Source: an uncultured Prevotella sp.
GTDB taxonomy: Bacteria; Bacteroidota; Bacteroidia; Bacteroidales; Bacteroidaceae
Length of the DNA: 36,180 nt
Direction: 5' to 3'
Assembly: GCA_900550635.1 (NCBI GenBank)
Contig: URSZ01000008.1
Coordinates: forward strand, 1 to 36,180
Of the stretch, positions 7,730 to 15,796 are shown one piece after another. The notes beneath the pieces are model-generated. The model was not told where the DNA came from. It did not search any database and saw only the letters and a program-made list of their open reading frames with translations. The translations under genes were made by a program, and so were the position numbers. Each line of letters begins with the position of its first letter. The first letter of the stretch is position 1.

Positions 7730-9205
7730 TTATTCGCCTTCCGGGCTAACCAGATCCGTAGCTGCCTTAGCTACTTTACGCCATGCGCGACTCAACGGGT
7801 TGTTCTTTTTCCATTCCTCGCGCTTCTTACGTTTTTCGGCTTTTTTCTTTTCTTTTTCCGCTTTTATTTCTTCTTCTGTTTTCTCAGCCTGGTGTGTTTC
7901 GGTATCTTCTTTTATCACAGGTTTCGGTTGCCCGTTCAGTTCTTCTACCTTAGTACGCGTGGAAACTGTTTCCGTTGTTTTTTTTGTCTCCAGCTCTTCA
8001 TCAACGAACAAACTACTGTCTTCTTCCTTAATATCCGTACCGGCACAGTTCTCGTCACCCAAGGCGAGCAACCCGAGTATGGCGTTGCGTGTACCGTCTT
8101 TTACCTTTACATCTGCAATCTTTGAATTTACTGCAAAATTCACGTTCTTTGCAACTTTTAGTTTTTCGATGCCAGTATATACTGTAAAAGCCTTATCTAT
8201 GTCTTTTATGTTTGCACCACCTCCGGTTAAAACCGCGCCTGCAATCAAAGTATCCTTGATTCCGGAAGCTGTAATTTGGTCTGATACATTTACGAGGATT
8301 TCCTCCATACGTGCCTCAACAATATCGCAGAGCAGCTTACGTGAAACGAGCCGGCCGTCTTTTAGTGTATAATTCTCATCCTCCGTCTCTTCCGTAAGTT
8401 CTGTGTATGCGGAACCATATTTCAGTTTAAGACTTTCCGCTTCAGATTCTTCTATCGACAAGCTTGAAGCTATATCTTTTGTAACATTATCGCTGCCCAA
8501 TGGTATTACGGAAAGGTGGCGCAACAGATTCTTCTGGTACACAGCTACAGTTGTCGTATCTCGGCCTATATCGACAAGGGCACAACCCGGACGTTTGTCA
8601 GAATCTACGTTCAACACTGCGTTAGCCAATACAATAGGCGTTGTATAGAACTGCACAACCTCTATTCCGGCTTGTTCCAAGCAGGATTTGATATTATTAT
8701 AAAATGTGCGCCTGATAACTATATTAAGAAAACGGCCTTCTATTCCGCTTGACAACACCCCTACCGGCGACATGCTGAACTGTGAACCTAATTTATATTC
8801 TTGCGGTATTATATCCAACAAATAATATTCGGGCAAACACTGGGTGCGGTTTTCTTCATAAATTGAATCTACCAGTTCCTGTGATATTCTGGTCTCCACT
8901 TCAAACTGACGGCTTACCGTATTACGAACAGAATGCATGCCTTGTCCACCAAAACAAACATAAACACATGCAATTCTCCTACCTACGGCATTCTGCAAGC
9001 GTGTTTTGATGTCTTTCAGACATAAAACAGTCTTGTCAACATTATAAACAGCTCCTTTATGAATGAATGAAGAAGAATTTTCCTGTGCCATTGCTAACAC
9101 TTGGGTGCTACCATCTGACATTCGTCGCCCTATCATTCCCGTTATTTTCGACGAACCGATTTCTATTGCTGCTACGAAAGCATCATTTTGTGTAATTGCA
9201 GACAT
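7730..9205 (-). CDS. ftsA: Cell division protein FtsA
   Basis: A 491-residue actin-fold ATPase that tethers FtsZ filaments to the inner membrane and recruits late divisome proteins. Recognisable segments are FVAAIEIGSSKITGMIG at the start (phosphate 1), CALVDIGRDTTTVAVYQ (phosphate 2) and AVLTGGGANIKDID (adenosine site). The C-terminus is extended: an acidic and lysine-rich linker of about 80 residues leads to NPLSRAWRKVAKAATDLV, a plausible amphipathic membrane-targeting helix. It follows ftsQ after only 10 nt, which implies co-transcription. The long charged linker makes it longer than enterobacterial FtsA (about 420 residues). Confidence 0.96.
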   Translation of the reverse strand: MSAITQNDAFVAAIEIGSSKITGMIGRRMSDGSTQVLAMAQENSSSFIHKGAVYNVDKTVLCLKDIKTRLQNAVGRRIACVYVCFGGQGMHSVRNTVSRQFEVETRISQELVDSIYEENRTQCLPEYYLLDIIPQEYKLGSQFSMSPVGVLSSGIEGRFLNIVIRRTFYNNIKSCLEQAGIEVVQFYTTPIVLANAVLNVDSDKRPGCALVDIGRDTTTVAVYQKNLLRHLSVIPLGSDNVTKDIASSLSIEESEAESLKLKYGSAYTELTEETEDENYTLKDGRLVSRKLLCDIVEARMEEILVNVSDQITASGIKDTLIAGAVLTGGGANIKDIDKAFTVYTGIEKLKVAKNVNFAVNSKIADVKVKDGTRNAILGLLALGDENCAGTDIKEEDSSLFVDEELETKKTTETVSTRTKVEELNGQPKPVIKEDTETHQAEKTEEEIKAEKEKKKAEKRKKREEWKKNNPLSRAWRKVAKAATDLVSPEGE

Positions 9206-9215
9206 ATATTAATTC

Positions 9216-9941
9216 TTATTTTTTACATATTATTTGATTGCTATACTCTATATTAATCCTGGAATACTTATTCCAGCCCACATTGCTAAGAACTCTCTCA
9301 TAGAAAGTTTTTAATCGTTCAAATTTCTGCGGAATATCCACAGGTTCACCTATATATACCACATGCTCTCCTACGCGGGGTATCATTTCCATATTTCCTG
9401 CACTGTCAACGTGTATTTGCTGTACCTGTCCGTTCCAAAACGCGTCTTCTTGCAACAATCGTCCTAACGGTATCAGGTTTTTCCGAGCATAAGAATGAGA
9501 TATATGCCCTGTTGCTACCGCCATATCCGCCGTATAATGCATGTGTGGCATTATCTTCCCTTGTGAATCGATAAAATAATTTTCGCCGGAATCACTTATT
9601 ACCCGCATAACGGGCAAACGTTGCTCTACCTTTACAACGACCTGCCCGCCAGCAGTCTTATAGCAAAGCGCATTCTTGATAAATGGATTCTTTGAAAGTA
9701 TTTTTTCCATTTTATAGCAATCCACTTCGCTTATTTTCTTGCCTAAAGGATAAACTTTAGCCGCGCCGAGGATATTACGTATCTCTGTGGTTGTAATAAA
9801 AACGGCTTTGGCACTGTCTTCTACACACACATTAACCTGCGAGCACATCTTAGAATCCTTGGGGTTGTTAAATCTGGTCACAGCAAAAACCAAATAAACC
9901 ACAAGAGCCAGCAACAGTAATATCCTAAGCAATACCTTCAT
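9216..9941 (-). CDS. ftsQ: Cell division protein FtsQ
   Basis: A 241-residue bitopic divisome protein with a short cytoplasmic N-terminus, one membrane segment (about 3-23, LLRILLLLALVVYLVFAV) and a periplasmic domain. A POTRA-like region (about 40-105) includes KISEVDCYKMEKILSKNPFIKNA and VVVKVEQRLPVMRVI, and a FtsQ beta domain follows. It scaffolds FtsB/FtsL-type partners between the cytoplasmic and periplasmic parts of the divisome. It sits between murC (26 nt) and ftsA (10 nt), the classic order. Sequence similarity in this family is low, so position carries much of the call. Confidence 0.92.
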   Translation of the reverse strand: MKVLLRILLLLALVVYLVFAVTRFNNPKDSKMCSQVNVCVEDSAKAVFITTTEIRNILGAAKVYPLGKKISEVDCYKMEKILSKNPFIKNALCYKTAGGQVVVKVEQRLPVMRVISDSGENYFIDSQGKIMPHMHYTADMAVATGHISHSYARKNLIPLGRLLQEDAFWNGQVQQIHVDSAGNMEMIPRVGEHVVYIGEPVDIPQKFERLKTFYERVLSNVGWNKYSRINIEYSNQIICKK

Positions 9942-9967
9942 ATCTTATTTACTCTACTGCACGCAAT

Positions 9968-11347
9968 TTAGCTGCGCGGCAAAAGAATCTTTTCTATTTC
10001 AGGAGTTAAGGTATCCAAATCACCTGCGCCAAGAATTATCAAGACATCTATATCGGAAGAACGTATAACATCTAACACTTCATCCTTGCGTACAAGCATT
10101 CTTTTCATATCCGGACGCAATTCGTCATATATCAAACGGCTTGTAACGCCGGGTATAAGGCGTTCACGTGCCGGATATATTTCTGTAAGAATTACCTCGT
10201 CAAGCAAAGACAGGCTCTTTGCAAACTCCTTATAGAAATCTCTTGTTCTTGAATACAAGTGCGGCTGGAATACTGCGGTTATTTTCCTTCCGCCAAATAC
10301 TTTTCGAACCGATTTTATACATTGGTCTATCTCCTTAGGATGGTGCGCGTAATCACTTACCAATACTATCTTATCGGTTTTTATCTTGAAATCAAACCTA
10401 CGTTCAACTCCTGAAAAAGTTCTTACGCCTTCTCGTATATCTTCAGCCGACACTCCGGCTATCTGCGCCAAAGCCATTGCCGCTATACCGTTCTCTATAT
10501 TAACATATACAGGAACCCCCAAATCGATATTTGTAATATTACCGAACGGAGAGACAAAATCAAACATGATTCTTCCGTTGCCTATTCTTATATTTTCGGC
10601 ATGGAAGTTTCCCTCGTCTATGCTATAGTCGAATAAACGCACCCCATCTTTGAGTTGCGGTGTCATATTGAGATTCTTGTGAATTACAAGTGCTCCGCCT
10701 TTCCTTATTAAAGATGTATATTTCTCAAAACTCTCTATATACGCTTCATGTGTTCCGTAAATATCCAAATGATCTGCGTCAACAGCCGTAATAACTGAAG
10801 CGTAAGGCGTCAGCCAATGGAACGAGCGGTCATACTCATCAGCTTCTATTACAACATAGGGGCTTGAAGAATTGAGCAGGTAGTTTGTGCCATAATTCTT
10901 TGATATTCCTCCTAAAAAAGCGTTGCAGCCAACATGACTTTGGTGTATAATATGGGCGGCCATCGTTGAAGTCGTGGTCTTCCCATGCGTTCCGGCTACG
11001 CACAAGCCGCGGTATGCACGTGTCAATGCGCCTAACACCTGGGCACGCTTCTCAACATCAAACGCCATATTATTGAAATACCCCAACACCTTGTTGTCTG
11101 CAGGTATTGCCGGTGTATATACGACCAAAGTGTTTCTTGAATTTTTAAAAGTTGCTGATATTTCATCAGGGTCATCATCATAAATTATATGCGCACCTTC
11201 AGCTTTAAGTCTTTCCGTAAGCACCGACGGAGTGTGGTCATATCCTCCAACCGGTATCTCTCGCGAAAGGAAAAAGCGGGCTATTGCACTCATTCCTATA
11301 CCTCCTATACCAATAAAATAAACAGCTTTTATGTCATTCAAATCCAT
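9968..11347 (-). CDS. murC: UDP-N-acetylmuramate--L-alanine ligase
   Basis: A 459-residue cytosolic ATP-dependent ligase that adds L-alanine to UDP-MurNAc, the first step of stem peptide assembly. The N-terminal Rossmann motif is FIGIGGIGMSAIA (about 11-23). The Mur-ligase P-loop is GTHGKTTT (119-126). A central-domain segment VIEADEYDRSFHWLTPY and the C-terminal-domain SDYAHHPKEI are typical of MurC. Length matches the family. It is 22 nt downstream of murG and 26 nt upstream of ftsQ, consistent with one transcript. Confidence 0.97.
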   Translation of the reverse strand: MDLNDIKAVYFIGIGGIGMSAIARFFLSREIPVGGYDHTPSVLTERLKAEGAHIIYDDDPDEISATFKNSRNTLVVYTPAIPADNKVLGYFNNMAFDVEKRAQVLGALTRAYRGLCVAGTHGKTTTSTMAAHIIHQSHVGCNAFLGGISKNYGTNYLLNSSSPYVVIEADEYDRSFHWLTPYASVITAVDADHLDIYGTHEAYIESFEKYTSLIRKGGALVIHKNLNMTPQLKDGVRLFDYSIDEGNFHAENIRIGNGRIMFDFVSPFGNITNIDLGVPVYVNIENGIAAMALAQIAGVSAEDIREGVRTFSGVERRFDFKIKTDKIVLVSDYAHHPKEIDQCIKSVRKVFGGRKITAVFQPHLYSRTRDFYKEFAKSLSLLDEVILTEIYPARERLIPGVTSRLIYDELRPDMKRMLVRKDEVLDVIRSSDIDVLIILGAGDLDTLTPEIEKILLPRS

Positions 11348-11369
11348 TTCGTAATCTCCTATATATTTC

Positions 11370-12494
11370 TTAATGTTTCTTTTGATACGTTTCTGCCAAA
11401 GCTATCACCTCGTTTGCTATCACGTTTGCCGCGTCGGGGTGTGCCATTGTCAAAATATTATTTCTGAGTTTGGAAAGCATAACATCGTCCGCAACGGTAT
11501 TCAGCGCACGAGGTATCAAGGTCCGGGCAGCTTCAATATCCTTTACGTATAATGCAGCGTCATGGCTTGTCAAAGCCAAAGCATTTTTTGTCTGGTGGTC
11601 TTCTGCAACATTAGGCGAAGGCACTAAAATGGAAGCTTTGCCCAGCAATGCCAGTTCCGATATACTTCCGGCGCCGGCACGAGACACTACAAGGTCGGCT
11701 GCTTTGTATGCGGCGGGCATATCGGCTATGAAATCACAAACTACGAGATTTGAAGGTTTCCCTCTATGTTCGAGTTCTTCCTTTATTGTTGAACTATAAT
11801 ACTTGCCCGTTTGCCACACAAACTGCACTTCACTTTGTTTTATGAGCACAAGACTGTTAAGCACAGCTTCGTTTATTGTCTTTGCTCCCAAACTACCGCC
11901 TATTATCAAGACGGTTCTTTTATCAGGATTCAATCCGAAAGAAGCAATTGCTTCTTCTCTGGAAATCTTTGTGTCCAACAGGTTTTGCCTTACGGGATTT
12001 CCCGTTAATATTATTTTCTCTTTTGGAAAGAAACGTTCCATTCCTTCATAGGCCACACATATCCTTTCCGCTTTCTTTGCCAGCAGTTTGTTTGTTACTC
12101 CGGCGTACGAATTCTGTTCTTGCAAAAGCGTAGGAATACCCATCGCTTGGGCTTCATTCAATGTAGGTCCGCTTGCATACCCTCCTACGCCTACGGCTAC
12201 CATCGGATTGAATGTTTTAATAATTTGCTTTGCAAGGCGCTTGCTTTCTATTATTTTAAACACAGTGCGTATGTTACGCAATATGTTTTTTCTGTCAAAA
12301 CCACAAATGGGAAGTCCTTTTATTTCATATCCTGCAGCAGGAACGCGCTGCATTTCCATGCGTCCTTCGGCTCCTACAAAAAGTATCTTCGAATCAGGAC
12401 GAATTTCTTTTATTGCATTAGCGATAGAAACAGCAGGGAATATATGCCCGCCTGTTCCTCCGCCACTAATTATTATCCTAAGTGTTTTATCCAT
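11370..12494 (-). CDS. murG: MurG, lipid II N-acetylglucosaminyltransferase
   Basis: A peripheral inner-membrane GT-B glycosyltransferase that adds GlcNAc to lipid I, making lipid II. The N-terminal loop IISGGGTGGHIFPA, then VGVGGYASGPTL, LIIGGSLGAKTIN and the nucleotide-sugar site SRAGAGSISELALLGKASILVP are all diagnostic. I start at the ATG at 12494 because homologues begin just before the GGGTGGH loop; an in-frame ATG at 12518 would add eight residues. It is the first gene of this division block here: ftsW, normally just upstream, is absent, and a terminator hairpin lies between this gene and the next upstream gene. Confidence 0.95.
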   Translation of the reverse strand: MDKTLRIIISGGGTGGHIFPAVSIANAIKEIRPDSKILFVGAEGRMEMQRVPAAGYEIKGLPICGFDRKNILRNIRTVFKIIESKRLAKQIIKTFNPMVAVGVGGYASGPTLNEAQAMGIPTLLQEQNSYAGVTNKLLAKKAERICVAYEGMERFFPKEKIILTGNPVRQNLLDTKISREEAIASFGLNPDKRTVLIIGGSLGAKTINEAVLNSLVLIKQSEVQFVWQTGKYYSSTIKEELEHRGKPSNLVVCDFIADMPAAYKAADLVVSRAGAGSISELALLGKASILVPSPNVAEDHQTKNALALTSHDAALYVKDIEAARTLIPRALNTVADDVMLSKLRNNILTMAHPDAANVIANEVIALAETYQKKH

Positions 12495-12604
12495 CGTCAT
12501 CAGCATGCTTAACGTCATTGATTGTAAATCAAATTCGTTGCCACATTTTACAAGGTTGAATCTTAATATCTTATATTATACACGTATACATTTAGCGTAA
12601 TATG

Positions 12605-12612
12605 CAAAAATA
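12605..12612 (-). promoter_or_regulatory. Candidate -7 box for the murG transcript
   Basis: The minus strand reads TATTTTTG, fitting TAnnTTTG. It is in the AT-rich gap between the upstream terminator and murG, about 110 nt from the start codon. No good -33 TTTG is seen, so this is a suggestion only. Confidence 0.35.
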
Positions 12613-12736
12613 ACAATAAAAATCGTTATCGGCGTATCTTTCGTTTATTATTTCACATTTGTAAAATTTCATCTCCGCTACTTTAGCTACAAACGTAAAA
12701 CGAACAGACTCCCAAACACACAAACTTGCTAAAAAC

Positions 12737-12773
12737 ACTATCGGCACCAGAGGTTTCATCCGGTGCCGATAGT
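12737..12773 (-). terminator. Terminator of the glycerophosphodiesterase gene
   Basis: A perfect 12-bp stem (ACTATCGGCACC at 12737-12748, GGTGCCGATAGT at 12762-12773) with a 13-nt loop. A plus-strand A run just before it gives a T run on the minus strand. It lies 17 nt past the phosphodiesterase stop and separates that gene from murG. Confidence 0.85.
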
Positions 12774-12789
12774 TATAATTTCATTTTGT

Positions 12790-13560
12790 TTATTTATTGC
12801 TTTCCTTTATCAATTTTTGCAGGAGAACAGGATTATCGGTCGTTATGTAATCGGCCTTTGCCGAAATAAGCTCTTTCATAGTGTTCTCGTCGTTCACGGT
12901 CCATACATTTACTTTCATTCCCAATTCGTGACATTGGTTAATCCAGTCCTTGTGGTTCTTTATAACTCCCCATGCGTAGTCCGGACCGGCAACACCGATT
13001 TCCTTGAGTTCCTTTGGCGAAAGATCACCATTCAGGTAATACACTTCTGTGCCTTTGGGAGCATTCGCGGCAAGATACTTTGTTGCGTCAAGCGAAAAAG
13101 CTATGTATGTTGTGCGTTTTGTAAGTTTATATTTCTTTACAAGCCTCATAGCCTCTTCACAACAAGCTATGGTCCTGGCTTTATCGTTGTGGGTCTTTAC
13201 TTCGAGAATCAACTGGGTCTTTAATTTCTTGGCTTTCTTGAGATAAGCTTCAAGTGTAGGAACCTTCTCCCCGTTTTTCAAACTTATGGCCGAGATAGTT
13301 TTCATATCGGAATCCTCGATACGAGTGCCGCTGAAGTTTCCGTCGTGGTTTACCATTACATGGTTATCTTTGGTTATCCACACATCGAACTCGCTACCGT
13401 AGCAACCTATAGAATCAGCCTTTGTCAATGAAGCCAGACTGTTCTGGTCAGAACCCGGAGTATTCCAAAATCCACGGTGAGCAATTACCTCTGGCTGAGC
13501 TTGCGCCATGCCGCAAATCATTGAGAACAATGAAATGAAGAGAAAATTTTTTATTTTCAT
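12790..13560 (-). CDS. Secreted glycerophosphodiester phosphodiesterase
   Basis: A 256-residue GDPD-family enzyme with a TIM-barrel fold that hydrolyses deacylated phospholipid headgroup diesters to glycerol 3-phosphate. A signal peptide (FLFISLFSMICGMAQAQ) predicts periplasmic location. Family residues are visible: H28-R29 in IAHRGFW, E57 and D59 in SEFDVWITKD, and H72 in NHDGNF. The C-terminal WTVNDENTMKELISAKADYITTDNP is the usual barrel end. It is monocistronic: a candidate -7 box (TAATTTTG) lies about 22-29 nt upstream and a strong hairpin follows. It occupies the place where ftsW would be expected. Confidence 0.93.
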   Translation of the reverse strand: MKIKNFLFISLFSMICGMAQAQPEVIAHRGFWNTPGSDQNSLASLTKADSIGCYGSEFDVWITKDNHVMVNHDGNFSGTRIEDSDMKTISAISLKNGEKVPTLEAYLKKAKKLKTQLILEVKTHNDKARTIACCEEAMRLVKKYKLTKRTTYIAFSLDATKYLAANAPKGTEVYYLNGDLSPKELKEIGVAGPDYAWGVIKNHKDWINQCHELGMKVNVWTVNDENTMKELISAKADYITTDNPVLLQKLIKESNK

Positions 13561-13581
13561 GTCTTATTATTTTAATCCGTA

Positions 13582-13589
13582 CAAAATTA
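13582..13589 (-). promoter_or_regulatory. -7 box of the glycerophosphodiesterase gene
   Basis: The minus strand reads TAATTTTG, the same octamer found upstream of purB, the glycoside-hydrolase-like gene, the CDF gene and dnaB. The leader would be about 18 nt. No matching TTTG at -33. Confidence 0.5.
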
Positions 13590-13643
13590 GCAATTATAAT
13601 GAGACTACCCTTATGCTTTTGCTAAAAATTCCGGATAAGAATG

Positions 13644-14477
13644 TTAAATCTGTGTTTGCATGAAAGAATTTTCCATTCGGAACGTTGCTGGTGTAACCCC
13701 TGCAAACTTACGGAAGTACTTGTTGAAGTTGCTCTGTTCAGTAAAGCCCAAGGCGCGCGATATTATCTTAACCGAACAGTCGCCACACGCCAACAAACGT
13801 TTGGCTTCAAGAATTATCCGTGCGTCTATATAAGCTTTGGGTGTCATTCCCAAATATTTCCTCAACTGTCGTGAAAGGCTTTTCTCGTTCACTTTTTGTT
13901 GGGAAATATAATAATCAGCATTGCGGTTTATACGGAAAGACTGCTCCACTGCGCCGCGGAATGCGCGTACCTCGCTGTATGAATCGTCGGAGAATCCTTC
14001 GGAATACTCTCTTTCCATTCCATACAGCAGAGATAACAGGTAGCTGCGCAAAACCTTACCCTGCGAAATATCGTCTGCCCGCGCGCATTCCTGCCTGATT
14101 ATCGAGAAAAGTTCCTTAGCATTAACCGGTCGTGCCATTACAGCACCTTTGCGCCGGAAAGAATCGAACATCGCAGCCGTATGCAAGAATTCGTCCTCCA
14201 CGCTTCCATTCCCGAACATCCGGTCCGAAAACGAAAGGCACTCGGCCGTAAGGCTATCATCTGCGTCAATGCGCCACACCTGCCCTGGGGCTATTGCAAG
14301 CAACTGTCCTGCCCCAACCAACATCTCGCAAAAATCGATATTTACACGCAGGTTTCCTTCCTCTACAAAGAGCACATCATAGGCTTCGGCTACACTGAAA
14401 CGTCCACTGCCGCATACTTTTTGCGGAAAGAGCTTCATTATACTTACAGGACCGGCTGTCGTTTCAAGACGTTGCAT
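13644..14477 (-). CDS. AraC-family transcriptional regulator
   Basis: A 277-residue regulator with an N-terminal cupin-like sensing domain (about 1-130; LRVNIDFCEMLVGAGQLLAIAPGQ) and a C-terminal double helix-turn-helix (about 180-272). The second HTH shows the family signature VKIISRALGFTEQSNFNKYFRKFAGVTPATFR. The ligand and targets are not evident. It stands between the glycerophosphodiesterase gene and hsp20, both also on the minus strand. The strong hairpin after hsp20 makes read-through from that side unlikely, so it is probably monocistronic. A weak promoter (TATATTTA, with TTTG about 22 nt further upstream) is possible near 14506-14539. Confidence 0.9.
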   Translation of the reverse strand: MQRLETTAGPVSIMKLFPQKVCGSGRFSVAEAYDVLFVEEGNLRVNIDFCEMLVGAGQLLAIAPGQVWRIDADDSLTAECLSFSDRMFGNGSVEDEFLHTAAMFDSFRRKGAVMARPVNAKELFSIIRQECARADDISQGKVLRSYLLSLLYGMEREYSEGFSDDSYSEVRAFRGAVEQSFRINRNADYYISQQKVNEKSLSRQLRKYLGMTPKAYIDARIILEAKRLLACGDCSVKIISRALGFTEQSNFNKYFRKFAGVTPATFRMENSFMQTQI

Positions 14478-14596
14478 TCACTTAAAGAAAACATATTTTA
14501 ATGTGTAAATATACGGAAATGGAAATTAAACCAAGCAAAGAGCCGAGATTTTTATCAAAAGTCATTGACGCTCCTTTTCTCCTGGTACAAAAAAAT

Positions 14597-14630
14597 GTGC
14601 CCTGCAAAGCATTTTTGCTTTGCAGGGCAC
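14597..14630 (-). terminator. hsp20 terminator, 14-bp perfect stem
   Basis: Fourteen perfectly paired bases (GTGCCCTGCAAAGC at 14597-14610 with its complement at 14617-14630) around a 6-nt loop. On the minus strand it is followed by a T tract (plus-strand A run at 14589-14595). It lies about 50 nt past the hsp20 stop. This is the strongest hairpin terminator in the left half. Confidence 0.92.
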
Positions 14631-14682
14631 GCTATTAACCCAAAACTCGTTTGTCAAAACAAATCAATCACTTTTTACACGA

Positions 14683-15114
14683 TTACTTGATTTCAATATT
14701 GGTTACCTTGGCTTTCTTTTCCTCTTCCGGCAGTTTAGGCAATTCGACCTCAAGAACACCGTTGTTCACCTTTGCGGATATCTTAGTGCGGTCTACATCG
14801 TCGGGCAATATCATAGCCTGCTGGAATTTCGAATACGAGAACTCGCGACGCAGGTAACGACCGTTTTTCTGCCCTTCTTTCTTCTCATCCTTCTTCTCCA
14901 TGGTAATAACGAGGTTGTCGTCATCATCAATTTGGATATTGAAGTCATCTTTCGTCATGCCCGGAGCAGCAACCTCCACACAATAGTTATTATCATTCTC
15001 TATAACGTTTATAGCCGGTGCTGTGGCATTTGTTCTTTCCATCCAAGTGTTATCGAAAAAGTCGTTGAAGATACTCGGTAACCAATTCTGATTTCTTTTA
15101 ACTAATGCTGACAT
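14683..15114 (-). CDS. Small heat shock protein Hsp20/IbpA family
   Basis: A 143-residue ATP-independent holdase with the alpha-crystallin domain. The N-terminal arm is WLPSIFNDFFDNTWMER. The core contains VEVAAPGMTKDDFNIQIDD, YLRREFSYSKFQQAMILPDDVD and the conserved NNGVLEVELPK. The tail ends VTNIEIK, an I-x-I-type motif used for oligomer contacts. A good ribosome-binding site (AGGAG, 9 nt spacing) precedes the ATG, unusual in a phylum that seldom uses strong Shine-Dalgarno sites. Upstream is a full-consensus sigma-54 promoter, and downstream a 14-bp terminator, so it is a single-gene unit. Confidence 0.96.
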   Translation of the reverse strand: MSALVKRNQNWLPSIFNDFFDNTWMERTNATAPAINVIENDNNYCVEVAAPGMTKDDFNIQIDDDDNLVITMEKKDEKKEGQKNGRYLRREFSYSKFQQAMILPDDVDRTKISAKVNNGVLEVELPKLPEEEKKAKVTNIEIK

Positions 15115-15200
15115 AATTTCAATCTCCTATTTTTAATTGTTGTACATATCTTTTTTGAATCCTCCGGGCTTTAGCACCTTTCGGAATTCACTTATATATA

Positions 15201-15216
15201 TGCAACTGCCGTGCCA
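15201..15216 (-). promoter_or_regulatory. Sigma-54 (RpoN) promoter of hsp20
   Basis: The minus strand reads TGGCACG-GCAG-TTGCA, an exact match to the -24/-12 consensus TGGCACG-N4-TTGCW, preceded by T as in YTGGCACG. It lies about 85 nt upstream of the hsp20 ATG in the correct orientation, predicting a leader of roughly 75 nt. No TAnnTTTG box was seen near it. Enhancer-binding sites, if any, would be further right; a loose inverted repeat (AAAAC...GTTTT) near 15245-15270 is one candidate. Confidence 0.8.
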
Positions 15217-15436
15217 ACTGTTTTCTCGACATAAGCGCACATCAAAAACGTCAAAATGTCATGTTTTACGACTAATATTACACACATTTCGGCAGGATTG
15301 GTTTACAAACGTTGCGCTTTCTCAAAAAGGTTTAACACCATGGCCGAACCCGGCACCCTTATTTTCAGGAATAACACATGCGTGAAAAAAGTGAAAGAAA
15401 AAATTATATCGAAAAAACTCCATTAGGACCTCCGAA

Positions 15437-15499
15437 AAAATATGTCCGACCTTTTTCAAAATACAAGGCACATATTTCAAAATATGTCAGACATATTTT
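15437..15499 (-). repeat. 63-bp triple repeat, copy 3
   Basis: Units at 15437-15457, 15458-15478 and 15479-15499 with cores TGTCCGACC, CAAGGCACA and TGTCAGACA. The orientation given follows the flanking TTTGTCTGC motif, which is on the minus strand here (15550-15558, 50 nt away). The third unit is a perfect odd-length palindrome. Confidence 0.9.
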
Positions 15500-15589
15500 T
15501 GGCCGCCTCAAAACCCGCATGAACAAAGGCTTTGCGGAACTTGCAAAATGCAGACAAAAACAGTCGGCCACAAAAACACGTTTCCGAAA
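15437..15589. repeat. Direct repeat L flanking the efflux gene
   Basis: The triple repeat plus an 89-bp arm is repeated in the same orientation at 17142-17294, with no length difference over 153 bp and 8 mismatches in the arm by eye. The arm contains GGC-CGCCTCAAAACCCGCATG and AAATGCAGACAAAAACAG. The two copies bracket the efflux gene and its promoter. Confidence 0.88.
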
Positions 15590-15715
15590 CCCTGTATGTA
15601 AACCTTGAATTCGAGTACAAAAGATGATGCTGAAAACATAAATACCCGATACATTTATAATATATCTGCCTACTTCCTTTCCTTTTGCTTTAATGTTTCG
15701 TTTTATGCTCAAATT

Positions 15716-15747
15716 GTTGTCTGCGGGCTCAGATTTTTCTACTTTTG
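15716..15747 (+). promoter_or_regulatory. Promoter of the SotB-like gene
   Basis: TACTTTTG at 15740-15747 matches TAnnTTTG, and GTTG at 15716-15719, 20 nt upstream, is close to the -33 TTTG. The predicted leader to the ATG at 15797 is about 45 nt. Confidence 0.65.
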
Positions 15748-15796
15748 CGGCGAAATTCGAATTCGTTAAAACGAACGAGTTAAAAAAACGGCACAA

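Larger units (their letters stand above)
15115..15796. other. Divergent intergenic region hsp20 / sotB
   Basis: About 680 bp without a credible gene. It holds the hsp20 Shine-Dalgarno site (15124-15128) and sigma-54 promoter (15201-15216), a triple repeat plus its conserved arm (15437-15589), and the promoter of the efflux gene (15716-15747). Open frames across the repeat have no family resemblance. Confidence 0.75.

Noticed and set aside
15437..15499. Triple repeats as small CRISPR arrays
   Set aside because: Units are contiguous with no unique spacers of usual length, cores are reused between loci, and no cas genes are present.
15378..15796. Open frames on both strands across the repeat upstream of sotB (76 and 130 codons)
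   Set aside because: They are made largely of repeat sequence, have no recognisable domain, and overlap the mapped-looking promoter of sotB.
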